NCBI GenBank assembly: GCA_034359265.1
Contig: CP136894.1
Location: 27,124,501-27,188,500 of the forward strand
DNA: 64,000 nt
Reading direction: 5' to 3'
From: Canna indica
Taxonomy: Eukaryota; Streptophyta; Magnoliopsida; Zingiberales; Cannaceae
Both the position numbers and the translations under genes were made by a program. Shown one piece after another: positions 23,743 to 35,572 of this stretch; within the stretch, counting starts at the first letter, position 1; the number at the start of each line of letters is the position of its first letter. Below the pieces are notes generated by a model. The model was not told where the DNA came from. It saw nothing but the letters and a program-made list of their open reading frames with translations, and did not search any database.

Positions 23743-23938
23743 TCCCCGGCCTTAGTTGTCCCTCTCGAGCTCCCGCACTCCCGATAGACGTCCGGCCTTA
23801 TATTCTCAGTCGCCACCCTTTGACTCTCATATCAAAATTTGGCCCTCGTTGCCCTCTCTGATCTGGCAAATCGCTAGGAATTACCGAAGAATGTACTCTT
23901 AAGATTATTTCTATCCATGACAGGAGTTCGACCTCCGC
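23743..23938. other. Unidentified element U, segment between solo LTR and copia 1
   Basis: Degraded sequence with no ORF of note. It joins 20029 on the left once the solo LTR is removed and 36177 on the right once copia 1 is removed. Confidence 0.4.
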
Positions 23939-25273
23939 TGTTAGCCTAATGTTTTCTATCTTGGTCTTAATCTCAATTTTGATGATAACAAATATGGAAC
24001 TAATGTTTCATGAAGAAATATTTTCAGGTTCCATATCAATTAGCTCTTAATGTCCTCGATTGAAAATATTGAAAAAATCGGAAGGACATTGATCGTCGCG
24101 TTCGGGTTCATCGTGGAAATCTCTCGAAGTTCGACGTGTGCACCAAAGATGACTTGGACGAGTCTAAAGGACACATGGAAAGCTCTCCAAATTGACGCAT
24201 GTTGAAGGCCGCAACCCAAAAATGAAGCGAGCAAGAAGAAGGCTGAAAAAATCAAGTTCAGCCTAGGTTCGGTCGATCGGTCACCGAATGTAGTGAATAA
24301 TTGGTAGTAGCCAATTCGGTCGACCGAATGCGGCAAAAAATTGGCAGTAGCCAATTCAGTTGACCGGTCAGTTAATCGAAGTTCGCCCAGAAGCGATAGA
24401 ATGTCGCGGTCGCTTGGGCGACCGATCCATCGGTCGACCGGTAAGTGATCGGGCATCGCCAACGGGCAGAAAAATGCCCGTTGACGAGCCTTGCTATTTA
24501 GGGGGTTATAAATACCCATCCCAAACTCATTTCTAGCCTACTAATGATGCTTCTAAGCCTCAAAGAGTCACTCCTTGCATCTCTACAAGATTTCTTGAGT
24601 CATCTTTACAAAGAGCCCTAGTTTTGATCTCCACTTGTTGATTTAGCCTTGAAGCTTCATAGATTCATCTTCTCAAGACATCAAGAGGACTAGGGAGTTG
24701 CTTTTGGAGCTAAGTACTTGTTGTTTGATTTATTGCTCCAATTGTTATTGCATTTTGTTGTTTATTTTGATTGTATATCAACCTGTGTAAACCTAGAGTG
24801 CTAGGTTGATTGAGTTGGTGGTTGCCTTGGTGTTAAGGCTTAAATCCATCTTTGTAAACTTAGTTTACTAGGATTAGTTGAGTTGTCCCTTAGGTTGAGG
24901 TGGGAGAGTGCTCTCGGTAGGAAGGCGGGATACTTCCGGGTGTGGAAGTACCTTCGGTTTGAGAGCGGAGACTTTCCGGTGTAGAGTTCTCTTTGTAAGG
25001 GAAATGATATAATCTAGTAAAAAGCTAAGTTTGAAAATCCTAAGCGGGGTGCTTAGGTAGTGGAGTAGACATTGGGGCCGAACCACTATAAATACTCGTG
25101 TTAGCATTATTTTCTTTGTGTATCGCATTGCTTAACTTTATTACTCTCTTCCGCATTTAGTCGTCAATTATGAATTGCCTATGTAACTTAAGAAACTATT
25201 AAAATTGGATTTAGGCTAATTGATTAGTTAACACACTATTCACTCATCCTCTAGTATGGTCATTTAACCAACA
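23939..25273 (+). repeat. copia 1 5' LTR (1335 bp)
   Basis: Starts TGTTAGCC (the second copy has TGTTGGCC) and ends AACCAACA. Contains clustered GGTCGACCG-like palindromes (24285-24450), a TATA box and a second conserved GAACCACTATAAATA block at 25080. Aligns along its length with 52456-53730. Confidence 0.85.
24507..24514 (+). promoter_or_regulatory. Candidate LTR TATA box
   Basis: TATAAATA inside GGGGGTTATAAATACCCATC, conserved at the same place in the second LTR (52991-52998). It lies about 570 bp into the LTR, a plausible U3/R boundary. The start of transcription cannot be seen from sequence alone. Confidence 0.45.
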
Positions 25274-25275
25274 AT

Positions 25276-25287
25276 TGGTATCAGAGT
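25276..25287 (+). other. copia 1 primer-binding site
   Basis: TGGTATCAGAGT begins two bases after the LTR end. It is complementary to the 3' end of initiator tRNA-Met, apart from the final base (usually C). Standard for plant copia and gypsy elements. Confidence 0.8.
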
Positions 25288-25341
25288 GGGTCGTAGATTG
25301 AGATTTCACCATCTCCTCTACATCGTCTGTTGATCCGGAAA

Positions 25342-26653
25342 ATGACACTAGAGAGTTTTGTGTCTTCACCTCCTAGGTTCGATGCATCAAACTTTGGTCT
25401 TTGGAAATATAGGATGTACACATATTTAAAGACTGAGGGTTTTGGTGTCCTGAACATGTTAAGACTAGTATTCATTGAACCTAAGGTTGGCATGCATGCT
25501 TGGAGTGAATTAGATAAGAAAATGTTTAATTATAATGGAGATGCCATGAATTGTATTATTTGCACATTACCAAATGGCATCCTAGATAAAGTAATGCATT
25601 GCTCGTCGGCTTATGATTTATGGGCCACTTTATATATTTTATATGATTATGCCAAAATCGAAGAGATTGACACTTTTGATGAAGGTGGTGATGACAATAG
25701 TCACTCACCTACTACTAATCTCGGTTTTGATGCTCATAGTGCTTCTAGTCAAAGGAGTAACTCTAAGAGCTGAAAACGAAAGGTGATTTGTCATACTTGC
25801 AAAGAAAATGGTCACGTTAAGAAGAATTGCCCTTCATTAATAAACAAGGCAAAGAAGTGGTCAAAAACTTCTGCATCATCATCTCATTCAAATGAAGCAT
25901 CCTCTTACAATGACTATGAAGCAACTTCAAAAGTTTGCCTCATGAGTACCAATGATGAGGTACACTCTTCCCTTTCTAGTCATAATAATGATAATGATAG
26001 TACTAGCTCTTCTAGTTCATTCAATATGCCATAAGAAGAACTAGTTGAAGAATGTCAAAAAAATGTATGTCTTGCTTATGAAAAAGAACAAGAAAAATAA
26101 AAGGTTAAAGAAAGAAAATGTGATGCTTAATTCTTGCTTGCATGAGTTCAAATTGGAAAATAAAAAATTGAAATATAGGTCATTTGATTTATGCCATGAT
26201 GATATGAAACTTGAGATTAATGACTTGAAACATAAAAATGATAATTTAAAGAATGAAAATAGCATGTTAAAAATTCAATTGCTTGCTATTCAAAAATCCA
26301 TGAATGATTTGAAAAGTGAGGTTATTTTCTTGATTAAGAAAGTAAATGAATTCAAAAATGCTTCATCTACTAAGAACACTAGATTGAGAAATGCTTATGT
26401 AAAGAATGCCAATGTTTATCATTTTTCCCATGTTAAGAATTCTATCATTAAACCTGATGTTCAAAAAAAGAATGTTTCATTTAAGAATGCTCATGTTCAT
26501 CATAGCTCACATGTCAAGCATTCTAGTGATAAATCACACGTCCATAGGGAAAATAAAAAGTTTCATGGATATTATGTTTGTTGTGGTACATATGGCCATG
26601 CAATCTATGATTGTGCATTTAAGAAAAATTCAAGTGTTGCTAAGACACTTTGA
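25342..26653 (+). pseudogene. copia 1 gag-like protein (UBN2-type gag, zinc knuckles, coiled coil)
   Basis: Starts at the ATG at 25342. The first 140 residues resemble Retrotran_gag_2/UBN2 (PPRFDASNFGLWKYRM, IEPKVGMHAW, NCIICTLPNGILDKVM). A stop at 25771 precedes a CCHC knuckle, CHTCKENGHVKKNC (near 25789), in another segment. A Ser-rich stretch, a long Lys/Asn/Leu coiled-coil region (26045-26390) and a His-rich linker follow. The second knuckle reads CCGTYGHAIYDC, with its first Cys replaced by Tyr. Three frames are needed to read it, so it is broken. The usual protease start (an Asp-Ser-Gly motif after the linker) does not follow. Confidence 0.7.
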
Positions 26654-27763
26654 ATACTTAGGCCAACTAACCCCTAAGGATCAAAGCCATTTGGGTACCA
26701 AAAGTTTCTTGCTCTACTGTAGGGGGAGCTACCACACAAGGGTGAGATGAAGTTGCTTGAGGATTCAAAGATTATACCATTTCAAAGTTGCAACTTCAAG
26801 TCATCTTGATGCCTTAGTAAGGTTGGCATCAAAAGTACTTTGGTATCATCTCCTATACCCTCTTGCTTAAATTATAATTGGAGTTTGATATATGCTTAAT
26901 ATTAGTATGTTTCCGCTCTTGATAAGTTTCAAAAACATTTTTGACTTTTGATTTTCGGTCTTTTCAGAGACCTATCTAGCCTATAACGAGCTCATGCGAC
27001 CTTGCGGTTCCAAATCGTGGGCTCATTGTGGCCTTTCGGTTTTCAACCAATAGGAAGGGTTGGAGATCATGTTTTCATATTTATTATTTTTGTGATCTCT
27101 TAAAATTCGGTTTGGTATCACTTGATTTTATTTAAAACAGATTTCAAACCATTTAGCAAAGTAAATTTTGATAATGATACTTGATGCTTCTCTTTGCTTT
27201 TTGGTTGGGTTAGCTTGCTAATTAGCTATATTTTCTCTAAAATATTGGTGTAGCTTACTTGCAAGTTATGAGTATTTTAGGAAGGCTAATAACTAGGAAG
27301 AAAAGGATAAGTTTGGCAAATTATCATGAATAAGGTATAACTTCGATTAATTCAAAATCTTAGTACTATACCTCAATGTTTAAGCTTAAATTATGTCTCT
27401 ATACTAATGATTAGAATTGCATGTTAAACTCTTGAATTCTCATGAGTATGTAGAATTTTAGCACTTAGGCAAATTTCATTAAATGAAACTTGCTCTAGGT
27501 TGATACTAGAGACCTTCTTTTAAGTCCAAACTAGTTAAACATGTTTAGAGATCTTATTCTTCAAATATTTCATATTTTAAGATCTCTTTGATTCATTTTG
27601 ATATCATGTAAACTTTTTTTAAAAATGAATCTTTACTATCTAGCATAGGTTGAGATTCTTAAACGAAACATTGCTTTGAACCTTTGTTATTTAGTAAGTT
27701 AGCTTGCTAGTTGGTATATGATTTCATTATGATACTAATCAAGCCTACTTGCAAGTTGAGAAA
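26654..27763. other. copia 1 non-coding 3' region
   Basis: No ORF of note. Contains GTAGGGGGAGCTACCACACA at 26719 and the block AGACCTATCTAGCCTATAAC near 26969. Both recur in the second copia copy (55097, 55371), so this region is part of the family and not debris. Confidence 0.6.
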
Positions 27764-29750
27764 TGTAAGATCCGAAATTTTTCTAATATAAAAATCTATT
27801 TGGTGCAGCGCACCGGACCAAGGGTTTGTCGGGTCGAGCCTCAGAAATCGCCTTGAGTAGAAAGTATAACTCGACCTATGCAGTTTATTTGGTTAAATGG
27901 ACATTTCCTTTTATGCATTAGATGTCTTATTAAAGTCGAGTTCGACTTGTGTATGCGGATCGAATCGGAGCCCGAATCGGACTCGGATTGAGTCGAGGAA
28001 GGGCTAAGTCACGATGAAGGGCATAGAGGTCTTTTGTAGATGAGGGAATAGAACCCCTCATCTATAGCCGTGCGGTTCATCTTGGAGCCGCACACAGCCC
28101 GAGCAAGAGAGGGAGGAGGGGAGATCTTGGGTCGGGGCCGGAAATTGTGTCGCCGTCGGAAGGATCGAGATCGCCAACGTCCATCTTTTCTTCTTCCTTA
28201 ATCAAGTTGAGTGGTTGTTTTCCGTTGATTGGGGGAGGCGGGTAGCCGAACCCCTAGGACTGCTAGGTGACGATTTTCTCGCGAGTTTTCATCGATTCAT
28301 GGTACCTTGACCTTCTTACCACTGTTTTAATTGTTATTATGTCGAATCTCCGCAGTTTTTTTTTTTTCTGAATTCTTGATGTTTTAGGGGCTGCCGAGTC
28401 AAGGGAAAAGAGGTAAGGTCATGTCGAAAATTTTCCCAATTCCCTTGACGGATGTAAATCCCCTTTGAACGATCTTAAATCCATATCGAGTGGATTTATA
28501 AATTACTTACTGAAAATGATGATTGAAACTCCTCCTCTAAAGCCTAGTAGACTTGGCCAAGAAAAGGGAAAACTCCATGTTCATGGTTTGGCCGAGCAAG
28601 GGGTGTGCGGCTTGATCAATGTCTTGATTAGGATAGATTGGAAACAAGATATTAGGGTTTGGGGATAGTCCTTCCCCCTTGTTCGTATCCTTGAAGGCTC
28701 GGCCGAGCAAGGATGGGGGAAATGGTGACCACTAAAAACTAAACCTCATGTTTAGGAATACTCAAAACAATAGGGAATGAAGGTTGCCTAGATTGGCAAG
28801 TAGAATTAAGAAGAGAATTAGAAAAAACATCAATTAAGGAAAACTACCACCCTAGTGCATGTATGTACACATACACTTAGCGACATTAGAAGGTAGCAAT
28901 TACTTCCAATACTTTTTCCTTATCAATTACTAATATTAGCAATGAATTGTCATGATAGAATTGATGTTACCTTGCTGGAATTTTATGATTAAATGCAGAA
29001 TTTAATTATTTACTTGTTGCAATCATGTGGTTACTCATGGTAATAGTGGTAGGTTAACTTCCTTATAACCTAAGGGTTGCGACACATATATACTTGAACA
29101 TTCTACACTTATGACATGTAGCTCACACTAGTAAAAGTAGAAATTGACGCTAAATGACTAGTAGGAAACTCTAAAGTACGTGTTACTTATGGAAACTCGA
29201 ATGTAGACGAGCTAGGTTACACATTCAAGGAACCACCAGTGTGTAGTGGTGTGCAGATGGTGAGGCCTGAAATAAAAGGCTGAACATGGGTGGAAACTCT
29301 AGACACTTTGCTTGTGTGATGTGATTGTGATGGTCTGCCGAGAAGCATGGATAGTCGAAATGACTAATGCTTGACTCGGCCAGTGGTTCAGGTCTTGAGG
29401 ATGCACTAGCGGGCCCACTAGATGTCAGACCCCAGTTGGGTGGGACTAGCTATCCCTAACCCGGTAGGTGTCCGGAGACTAGTAGACCATCCTAGTCGAC
29501 GACCTAGAGATTGCCTTGATTCACTTGTGTGTTATGTGGGCCGAACGGCCAGTATGTTACTATCTTTGTATGGTAGGACTGGTTATAGCCGAACCACTAG
29601 ATCATGAGCAGTCCCTAAGGGCCGGGTGCCATGTGGCTTAGTTGGGCTGTTATAGTCGGTTGTATATATGTATGGTCTATATAGAATGACCCTTGAGGTC
29701 GGTTGTCATATCAGAAGCAAATCATACCCCTAACTTTATATTATGCTGCA

Positions 29751-29801
<51 letters not shown>

Positions 29802-30248
29802 TGTTTATTGGTGATTTACGTGGAGGTTTGGAAGAATCGCTCACTGAGTCCCATGTGGACTCACGATTTATTTTTCTTATTTTGCAGAGCTCGATCAGTG
29901 AGATGAGGCTTGGAGTCATGGTGCAACTAGAGGGCAGACAGTGGCGTCGATCTTGTAACAACATCTAGTAGCCATAGTCTAGATGTCTAGGACTGTTGTT
30001 TTCATACACTGAGAATTGTTTGTTTTAAAAGCATGTATTCGACTTTGATCTCGGATTGTTTCATATTGTGCTGATGTTGGCAACTTTTTCTTTTTATAAA
30101 AATTGTGGACTTTCTTGAAATTCAACTAAAGCTGCATCGTTGTTTCTATTTATGTGTTTATGATTTCTCATTAGTCAGTGTATGTAGTAGGCTTCAGGGT
30201 AGGACATAGACCCTGGCCGATCACACGACCCTGAGTTGGGGTGTGACA
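27764..30248 (+). repeat. gypsy 5' LTR (2485 bp)
   Basis: Starts TGTAAGATCC and ends GGGGTGTGACA. Carries an (AT)n-(GT)n microsatellite at 29751-29798. An antisense relative lies at 62430-63855. No host gene was recognised; the open frames at 28465 and 29422 have no family signature. Confidence 0.88.
29751..29798. repeat. (AT)n(GT)n microsatellite in gypsy LTR
   Basis: About 8 AT and 16 GT dinucleotides in a row, just upstream of the block preceding GCTCACTGAGTCCCATG. Confidence 0.95.
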
Positions 30249-30252
30249 AAGT

Positions 30253-30264
30253 TGGTATCAGAGC
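30253..30264 (+). other. gypsy primer-binding site
   Basis: TGGTATCAGAGC is complementary to the initiator tRNA-Met 3' end. It lies 4 bases after the LTR. Confidence 0.85.
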
Positions 30265-30469
30265 TTTTGATTAGGTCTTGACTATGACTAGGAGTGAGAT
30301 ACCGTATGACACATATGCTAGTGTGTCGACATACGGTATAGTTATGCTACAAGATCTGACAACCACGGCTGCACTCAGCGCATCATGCGGTTAGTAATTT
30401 AAAAAGATTATGTTGAAATATATTTTTTATGACAGGAGAATTGTTTTTTTTTTTCTCTGTGATTGTGCG

Positions 30470-32208
30470 ATGGATGCTCATAATGTTGTACTGAGCGACA
30501 GTGGTAGTAACTCGACGGAACGTCGAGGCCGGGGGCAAGGCCGAGGCCGAGGTCGGGGCAGAGACAGGGAATAGTCCGAGGATCATGGGCAAGAGTCTGC
30601 AGTTGTTCGATTGCAGGCTCAGGTAGCTCAGCTAACGAGGCACTCCTTAGGGAGCAGGAACTGCGACAACAGATGCAACAGCAGCAGCAGTCGCCGCCGT
30701 CGCCGCCGCAACCAATACCCGTAGTTCCGACGGTACCGGAGGTGGTCGAGGCTATAACCCCAGTGGTCAGGGCTCTGGGAGTCCCAACCTATGCAAACTT
30801 CATCACGCTGAAGCTGCTAGATTTCATCGGAACAGATCGGCAGGTGGAAGTGATTGAGTTTCTGGGGGATTGCTACGTACTATGCATGGAGCTGGGGTGC
30901 TCATCGGATACAGCGGCCCATATGGTCAGACTTAAGATGGGGGGTTCGACAAAGGTCTGGCTGCACACTTGGAGGGCTCGCAGGGTAGCAGGCGCGCCGC
31001 CTCCCACCTCGGTGGAATTCAGGGCGGCTGTGGAAAAGCAGTACTTGCCAATGAGTGTTCGCGACAAGTGATCCCATGACTTTGAGATGCTGCGTCAGGC
31101 TGGGGGCATGTCAATGTCAGAATATGAGATGAAGTTCAACCGTCTTTCCAAATATCATCCGACCTTAGTAGCATTTGAGACCGCCAGGGTCAAGAGGTTC
31201 GTTGGAGGCTTGAGGCCTTAGATTGGCAGGCTCATCCACTACATCGAGGATTCCGCTCTTGCCCGGGTAGTGGATGAAGCCCTTCGGAAGGAAGCCTTGG
31301 TGCCATTCGAGAGGAATGATGGGCCGACCAAGAAGAAATTTCGGACGCAGGGATCTGGGGGTCGACCGTGGCATTCAGAGGTGGCAGTGGCCGTCGCAGA
31401 CAACCAGCAGAGCCGAGGACAGAATAGTAATCGGGGCCGTGGGGGCCCAAGGTCTGGATCAATAAGGCCGGTAGTGTCAGGAGGTATTTCTCATAAAGTT
31501 GAGGTGTCGCAATGTGGTAGCTGTAGTCGGAGGCATTGGGGGCCCTGTCTTGGCCGCTTGGATGTTTGCTATAAATGCGGTCAAGTCGGACACTTCAAGA
31601 AGGACTGTCCGGAGAGAGTTGGCCAGAAGTCTGAGCAGTCAAAGGGAAAGACACGTATGTTAGTGGGGTCGGTGGCTCAGAGAGGTCAGATGCAGAACAC
31701 GGGGCCGCAATCTAGTCATTCAGAGAGACCGTCTACTAGGGTGGTTGCTATGAACCGTGATGGGGCAGAGGCGTCTAAGGCAGTGGTAATAGGTACTATT
31801 TTAGTATGTTCATTTGCTGCTTATGTTCTATTTGATCCAGGTTCCACGAATTCGTTTGTATCTGCCAAATTTGCTGCTGAGTTACCAATGGCACCTTCCT
31901 TGCTCGACGAACCATTTGTAGTATCAACGCATACGGGCGATGCAATTATAGCCAAATCAATTTTCCAAGGCTGTGAAGTGCTCATATGCGGCCATGCATT
32001 AAGGGCAAATCTGACACTCCTGCCCATGCTTGAACTCGGCGTCATTCTCGGCATGGATTGGCTAGCGGAGCACTTTGCATTGTTGAATTGTAGGGCTAAG
32101 ATAGTCATGTTTAACAAGCCCGATTTACCGCAGTTCACCTTCCAAGGAGAAGGAAGGAGCGAGCCGATTGAGGTCATATCAACTCTTAAAGCTTGTAAAC
32201 TGCTTTAG
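30470..32208 (+). pseudogene. gypsy gag and aspartic protease region
   Basis: An ATG at 30470 opens an Arg/Gly-rich leader (RRGRGQGRGRGRGRDRE) that stops at 30572 in a different frame. The main frame, read from about 30607, has a Gln/Pro-rich start, then a retrotransposon gag domain (FITLKLLDFIGTDRQVEVIE, MVRLKMGGSTKVWL). Stops at 31069 and 31219 look like single substitutions. The CCHC knuckle CYKCGQVGHFKKDC is at 31567. The protease active site reads FDPGSTNSFVS at about 31832, an RVP_2-type variant in which Pro follows the catalytic Asp. ILGMDWL follows near 32045. A stop at 32206 separates it from RT. Confidence 0.85.
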
Positions 32209-32223
32209 GGCGGCTGCCAGTCC

Positions 32224-33531
32224 TTGTTGGCCTTTGTATCCGTGGCCGAGGTAGAAGGGGGTGCAACAAGGGATGTCGGTGTAACTCAGGTAGTCTGCGA
32301 GTTCCCCGATGTGTTTCCCGAGAAGTTGCCGGGATTGCCGCCCAAAAGAGAGGTTGATTTCTGCATTGATTTGCAGCCTAGAGTGAAGCCGATCTCCATC
32401 CCACCCTATAGGATGGTGCCGGCCGAACTCACGGAGTTAAAGGTGCAATTGCAAGAAATGCTAGACCTGGACTTTATCCGGCCGAGCGTGTCACCATGGG
32501 GTGCTCCGGTACTCTTCGTGAAGAAGAAGGATGGGTCTATGCGCATGTGCATTGACTATAGGCAGCTGAATAAAGTGACAATCAAGAATCGTTATCCACT
32601 ACCGAGGATAGACGATTTGTTTGACCAACTGCAGGGGGCACGATGGTTTTCTAAGATAGACTTGAGGTCAGGATATCATCAGCTGAGAATCCGGGACTGC
32701 GATGTGCCTAAGACAGCCTTCAGAACTCGCTATGGTCACTACGAGTTCCTAGTGATGTCTTTTGGTCAAACCAATGCACCTGCTGCTTTCATGGATCTGA
32801 TGAACAAGGTGTTTAAGGAGTACCTAGACAGTTTTGTGATTGTCTTCATTGACGATATCATGGTATACTCCAAGAGTGGGGAGGAGCACTCCGAACACTT
32901 GAGGATGGTCCTGGAAACCCTCAGAGAACACTGGTTGTTCGCCAAATTTTCCAAATATGAATTCTGGCTACAAAGTGTAGGGTTCCTGGGCTATGTGGTG
33001 TCCAAGGAAGGGATAAGGGTGGATCCCTCAAAGGTGGAGGCTGTGCAGAACTGGAGACGGCCAACCAACGTGACTGAGATCTGCAGCTTTCTTGGGTTGG
33101 CCGAGTACTACTGGAAGTTTATAGAAACCTTGTCCAGGATTGCAGCCCCTTTGACACGGTTGACTCAGAAAAATGTCAAATTTGATTGGGATGACAAGTG
33201 TGAGGCGAGCTTTCAAAAGCTCAAGGAATGCTTGACGTCGGCACTCGTGTTGGCCATACCTTTCGGCTCAGGAGGGTTTGTAGTCTACTGTGATGCCTCT
33301 CGGGTTGGCCTAGGCTACATTTTGATGCAGTTTGACAGAGTCATAGTCTATGCATCCCACCAGCTGAAAGTTCATGAAAAGAACTACCCAACGCACGACC
33401 TAGAGCTAGCGGCGGTGGTTTTTGCACTAAAGCTATGGCGACACTATCTGTACAGGGAGACTTGCGAGATCTATACGGATCACAAGAGCCTCCACTACTT
33501 GCTTACCCAAAAGGAGCTGAACCTCAGGTAG
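32224..33531 (+). pseudogene. gypsy reverse transcriptase and RNase H
   Basis: The longest clean coding stretch in the window (435 residues). RT motifs are [47 protein letters not shown] and the catalytic FIDDIMVYS, a variant of YVDD with both catalytic Asp residues present. [13 protein letters not shown] marks the RT thumb/connection. RNase H follows with [27 protein letters not shown] and [11 protein letters not shown]. The TAG at 33529 cuts the RNase H end, and the same frame then resumes with YHPGKTNVVADALSRKS. Without that stop the RT would look functional. Confidence 0.93.
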
Positions 33532-33573
33532 AGGAGGTGGCTGGAGCTCCTAAAGGATTATGACTGCACCATC

Positions 33574-35103
33574 ATGTATCATCCGGGGAAAACCAATGTG
33601 GTAGCAGATGCTTTAAGCAGAAAATCCCTGGGTAGTTTGGCTCATTTGGAAATCAAACGAAGGCCTCTAGCTCAAGAGCTGGTGCTGTGCCTAGATGGGG
33701 GTGCAACTTTGATTGTGTTGGCTTCAGGTACCTTGGTGGCGCACCTGCGGGTACAATCCACACTGGTGGATATGTTACGTGCCGCGCAGGGAGAGGACGC
33801 CTTTTGTGCACTGACGAAGGACTTAGTGCAGTGAGGTGATGCAGAGAATGGATTTAGGTTGGACTCAAAGGTTGTGCTGAGGTTCAAAGACTGAATCGTG
33901 GTGCCAAATATAGCAGAGGTGCGCAGGCAAGTCCTAGAGTTGGGCCATTGTTCCACTTATACGATGCATCCGAGAGCCACAAAAATGTACTGAGATTTAA
34001 GGCAGCATTACTGGTGGAAGTCCTAGAGTTGGGCCTGCGCACCACTTATAGCAGAGGTGCGCAGGCAAGTCCTAGAGTTGGGCCATCGTTCCACTTATAC
34101 GATGCATCCGGGAGCCACAAAAATGTACTGAGATTTAAGGCAGCATTACTGGTGGAAGGGCATGAAAAGAGAGGTAGCAGAGTTTGTATCCTAATGTCTG
34201 GTCTGCCAGCAGGTGAAGGCTGAACAGCTAAAGCCCGTGGGGCTGCTGCAGAACCTTGAGGTGCCCGAGTGAAAGTGGGAGAAAATCACCATGGACCTGG
34301 TGACCGGGTTGCCTAAGTCAAAAGACGGCTTTGACTACATTTGGGTGGTAGTGGATCGGTTAACCAAGACTGCACACTTCATTCCAGTGAGGATGACCTT
34401 TTATGCGGAGCAGTACACCAAACTGTTCTTAAACAAGATTGTGGCTTATCATGGTACCCCAGTGATGATCATATCAGATCGAGGTACCCAGTTCACAACT
34501 CGATTTTGGTAGTCCTTCCAAGAAGCCTTGGGTACTCAAGTGCGTTTCAGCACGACTTTCCATTCACAGACAAACGGGCAGTCTGAGAGAACCATCTAAA
34601 CCTTGGAAGATATGCTGAGGGCGTGTGTCCTGGATATGGTCGGCGATTGGGAGAAACACCTACCATTAATAGAGTTCGCCTACAACAATAGCTATCATAG
34701 TAGCATTGGCATGGCTCCTTTCAAGGCCTTGTATGGGCGGCGGTGTTGGTCTCCTGTGGGTTGGTTTGAGGCTGGAGAATCACTCATGGTGGGTCCTGAT
34801 CTGGTTGAGGAAGCGGTAGAGAAGGTGAAAATTATAAAGGAAGGATTGCTGACAGCCCAGACTCGTCTGAAAATGTATGCCGATAAGAAGGCTAGAGAGT
34901 TGGAGTTCGCTGAGGGCGACTTGGTGTTCCTGAAGGTTTTTCCCATGAAAGGGGTAGTTCGATTTGGGAAGAAAGGAAAGTTGAGCCCTAGGTTCATTGG
35001 GTCTTTCCCTATTCTCAAGCGGAGAGGCGCGGTGGCTTACGTACTAGCTTTGCCTCCTAGCCTGAGCAAAGTTCACCCAGTTTTTCATGTGTCAATGCTC
35101 TAG
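33574..35103 (+). pseudogene. gypsy integrase, with duplicated zinc-binding region
   Basis: After the RNase H end come the HHCC zinc-binding segment (33910-34215), then the catalytic core. The core shows the first Asp in MDLVTGLPKSKDGFDY at 34291, the second in ISDRGTQFTTRFW, and the Glu in HSQTNGQSERTI. A 138-bp in-frame insertion duplicates the zinc-binding part (33913 onward repeated from 34051). In-frame stops lie at 33832, 34510 (FW*SF) and 34597 (RTI*TL). The C-terminal part includes IEFAYNNSYHSSIGMAPF, ALYGRRCWSPV and GPFxI-like KLSPRFIGSFPI. The frame ends with a TAG at 35101 after VFHVSML. Confidence 0.9.
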
Positions 35104-35290
35104 AGATATTTGAGGGATGAGTCCCACGTGATCGAGCCAGCTACGGTTGAGGTGGGCACGACAGTCTCGTACGAGGAGAAGTCAGTGGAGATACTTGACC
35201 GTCAGATCAGGAAGCTGAGGTCCAAGGAAATTGCCTTGGTGAAAGTTAGACGAGAGCACCACTCCGGACAAGAACCACTTGGGAGGTAGA
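35104..35290 (+). pseudogene. chromodomain-like tail of gypsy pol
   Basis: Continues in the same frame after the TAG at 35101 (RYLRDESHVI, then EILDRQIRKLRSKEIALVKV). The remaining part of the domain is in another frame (SKTRERYPSLFGEP). This matches the C-terminal chromodomain of plant chromoviruses, which helps direct integration to particular chromatin. It is broken by the stop and a frameshift near 35245. Confidence 0.65.
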
Positions 35291-35378
35291 GCAAGACACG
35301 AGAGAGCGTTACCCTTCCTTGTTTGGAGAGCCGGTAAGTCTTTATAATTCATCAAAATTCGAGGACGAATTTTCTTTA

Positions 35379-35390
35379 AGGGGGGAAGGT
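35379..35390 (+). other. gypsy polypurine tract
   Basis: A purine-rich run (AAGGGGGGAAGG) directly before the 3' LTR start at 35391; the standard plus-strand primer position. Confidence 0.75.
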
Positions 35391-35567
35391 TGTAAGACCC
35401 AAAATTTTCCTAATATAAAAATTGTGGTCTTTCTTGAAATTCAAATAAAGCTGCATCGTTGTTTCTATTTATGTGTTTTTGATTTCTCGGTAGTCAGTGT
35501 ATGTAGTAGGATTCAGGGTAGGACATAGACCTTGGCCGGTAACACGACCCTGAGTTGGGGTGTGACA
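35391..35567 (+). repeat. gypsy 3' LTR, internally deleted (177 bp)
   Basis: Keeps only about the first 35 and last 140 bp of the 2485-bp LTR. The join falls on TATAAAAAT, which is present at both deletion edges in the intact 5' LTR. Confidence 0.85.
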
Positions 35568-35572
35568 AGAAA

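Larger units (their letters stand above)
27764..35567 (+). mobile_element. Ty3/gypsy retrotransposon, probable chromovirus, nested in copia 1
   Basis: The 5' LTR is 27764-30248. The tRNA-Met primer-binding site is at 30253. The gag-pol frame runs from about 30607 to 35103 in a single reading frame interrupted by stops, with the order gag, knuckle, protease, RT, RNase H, integrase, then a chromodomain-like tail. The polypurine tract is at about 35379, and an internally deleted 3' LTR follows (35391-35567). The perfect 5-bp duplication is AGAAA (27759-27763 and 35568-35572). The long LTR, tRNA-Met primer and EILDRQIRKLRSKEI tail suggest the Tekay/Del group (inference). Confidence 0.88.

Noticed and set aside
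24040..24519. 159-residue minus-strand ORF
   Set aside because: It lies in the copia LTR U3 and comes from GGTCGACCG-type repeats, and its frame is not conserved in the second LTR.
29693..29968. Protein genes across the GT microsatellite
   Set aside because: The overlapping frames on both strands are produced by the dinucleotide repeat (Cys-Val and Thr-His runs) within an LTR.
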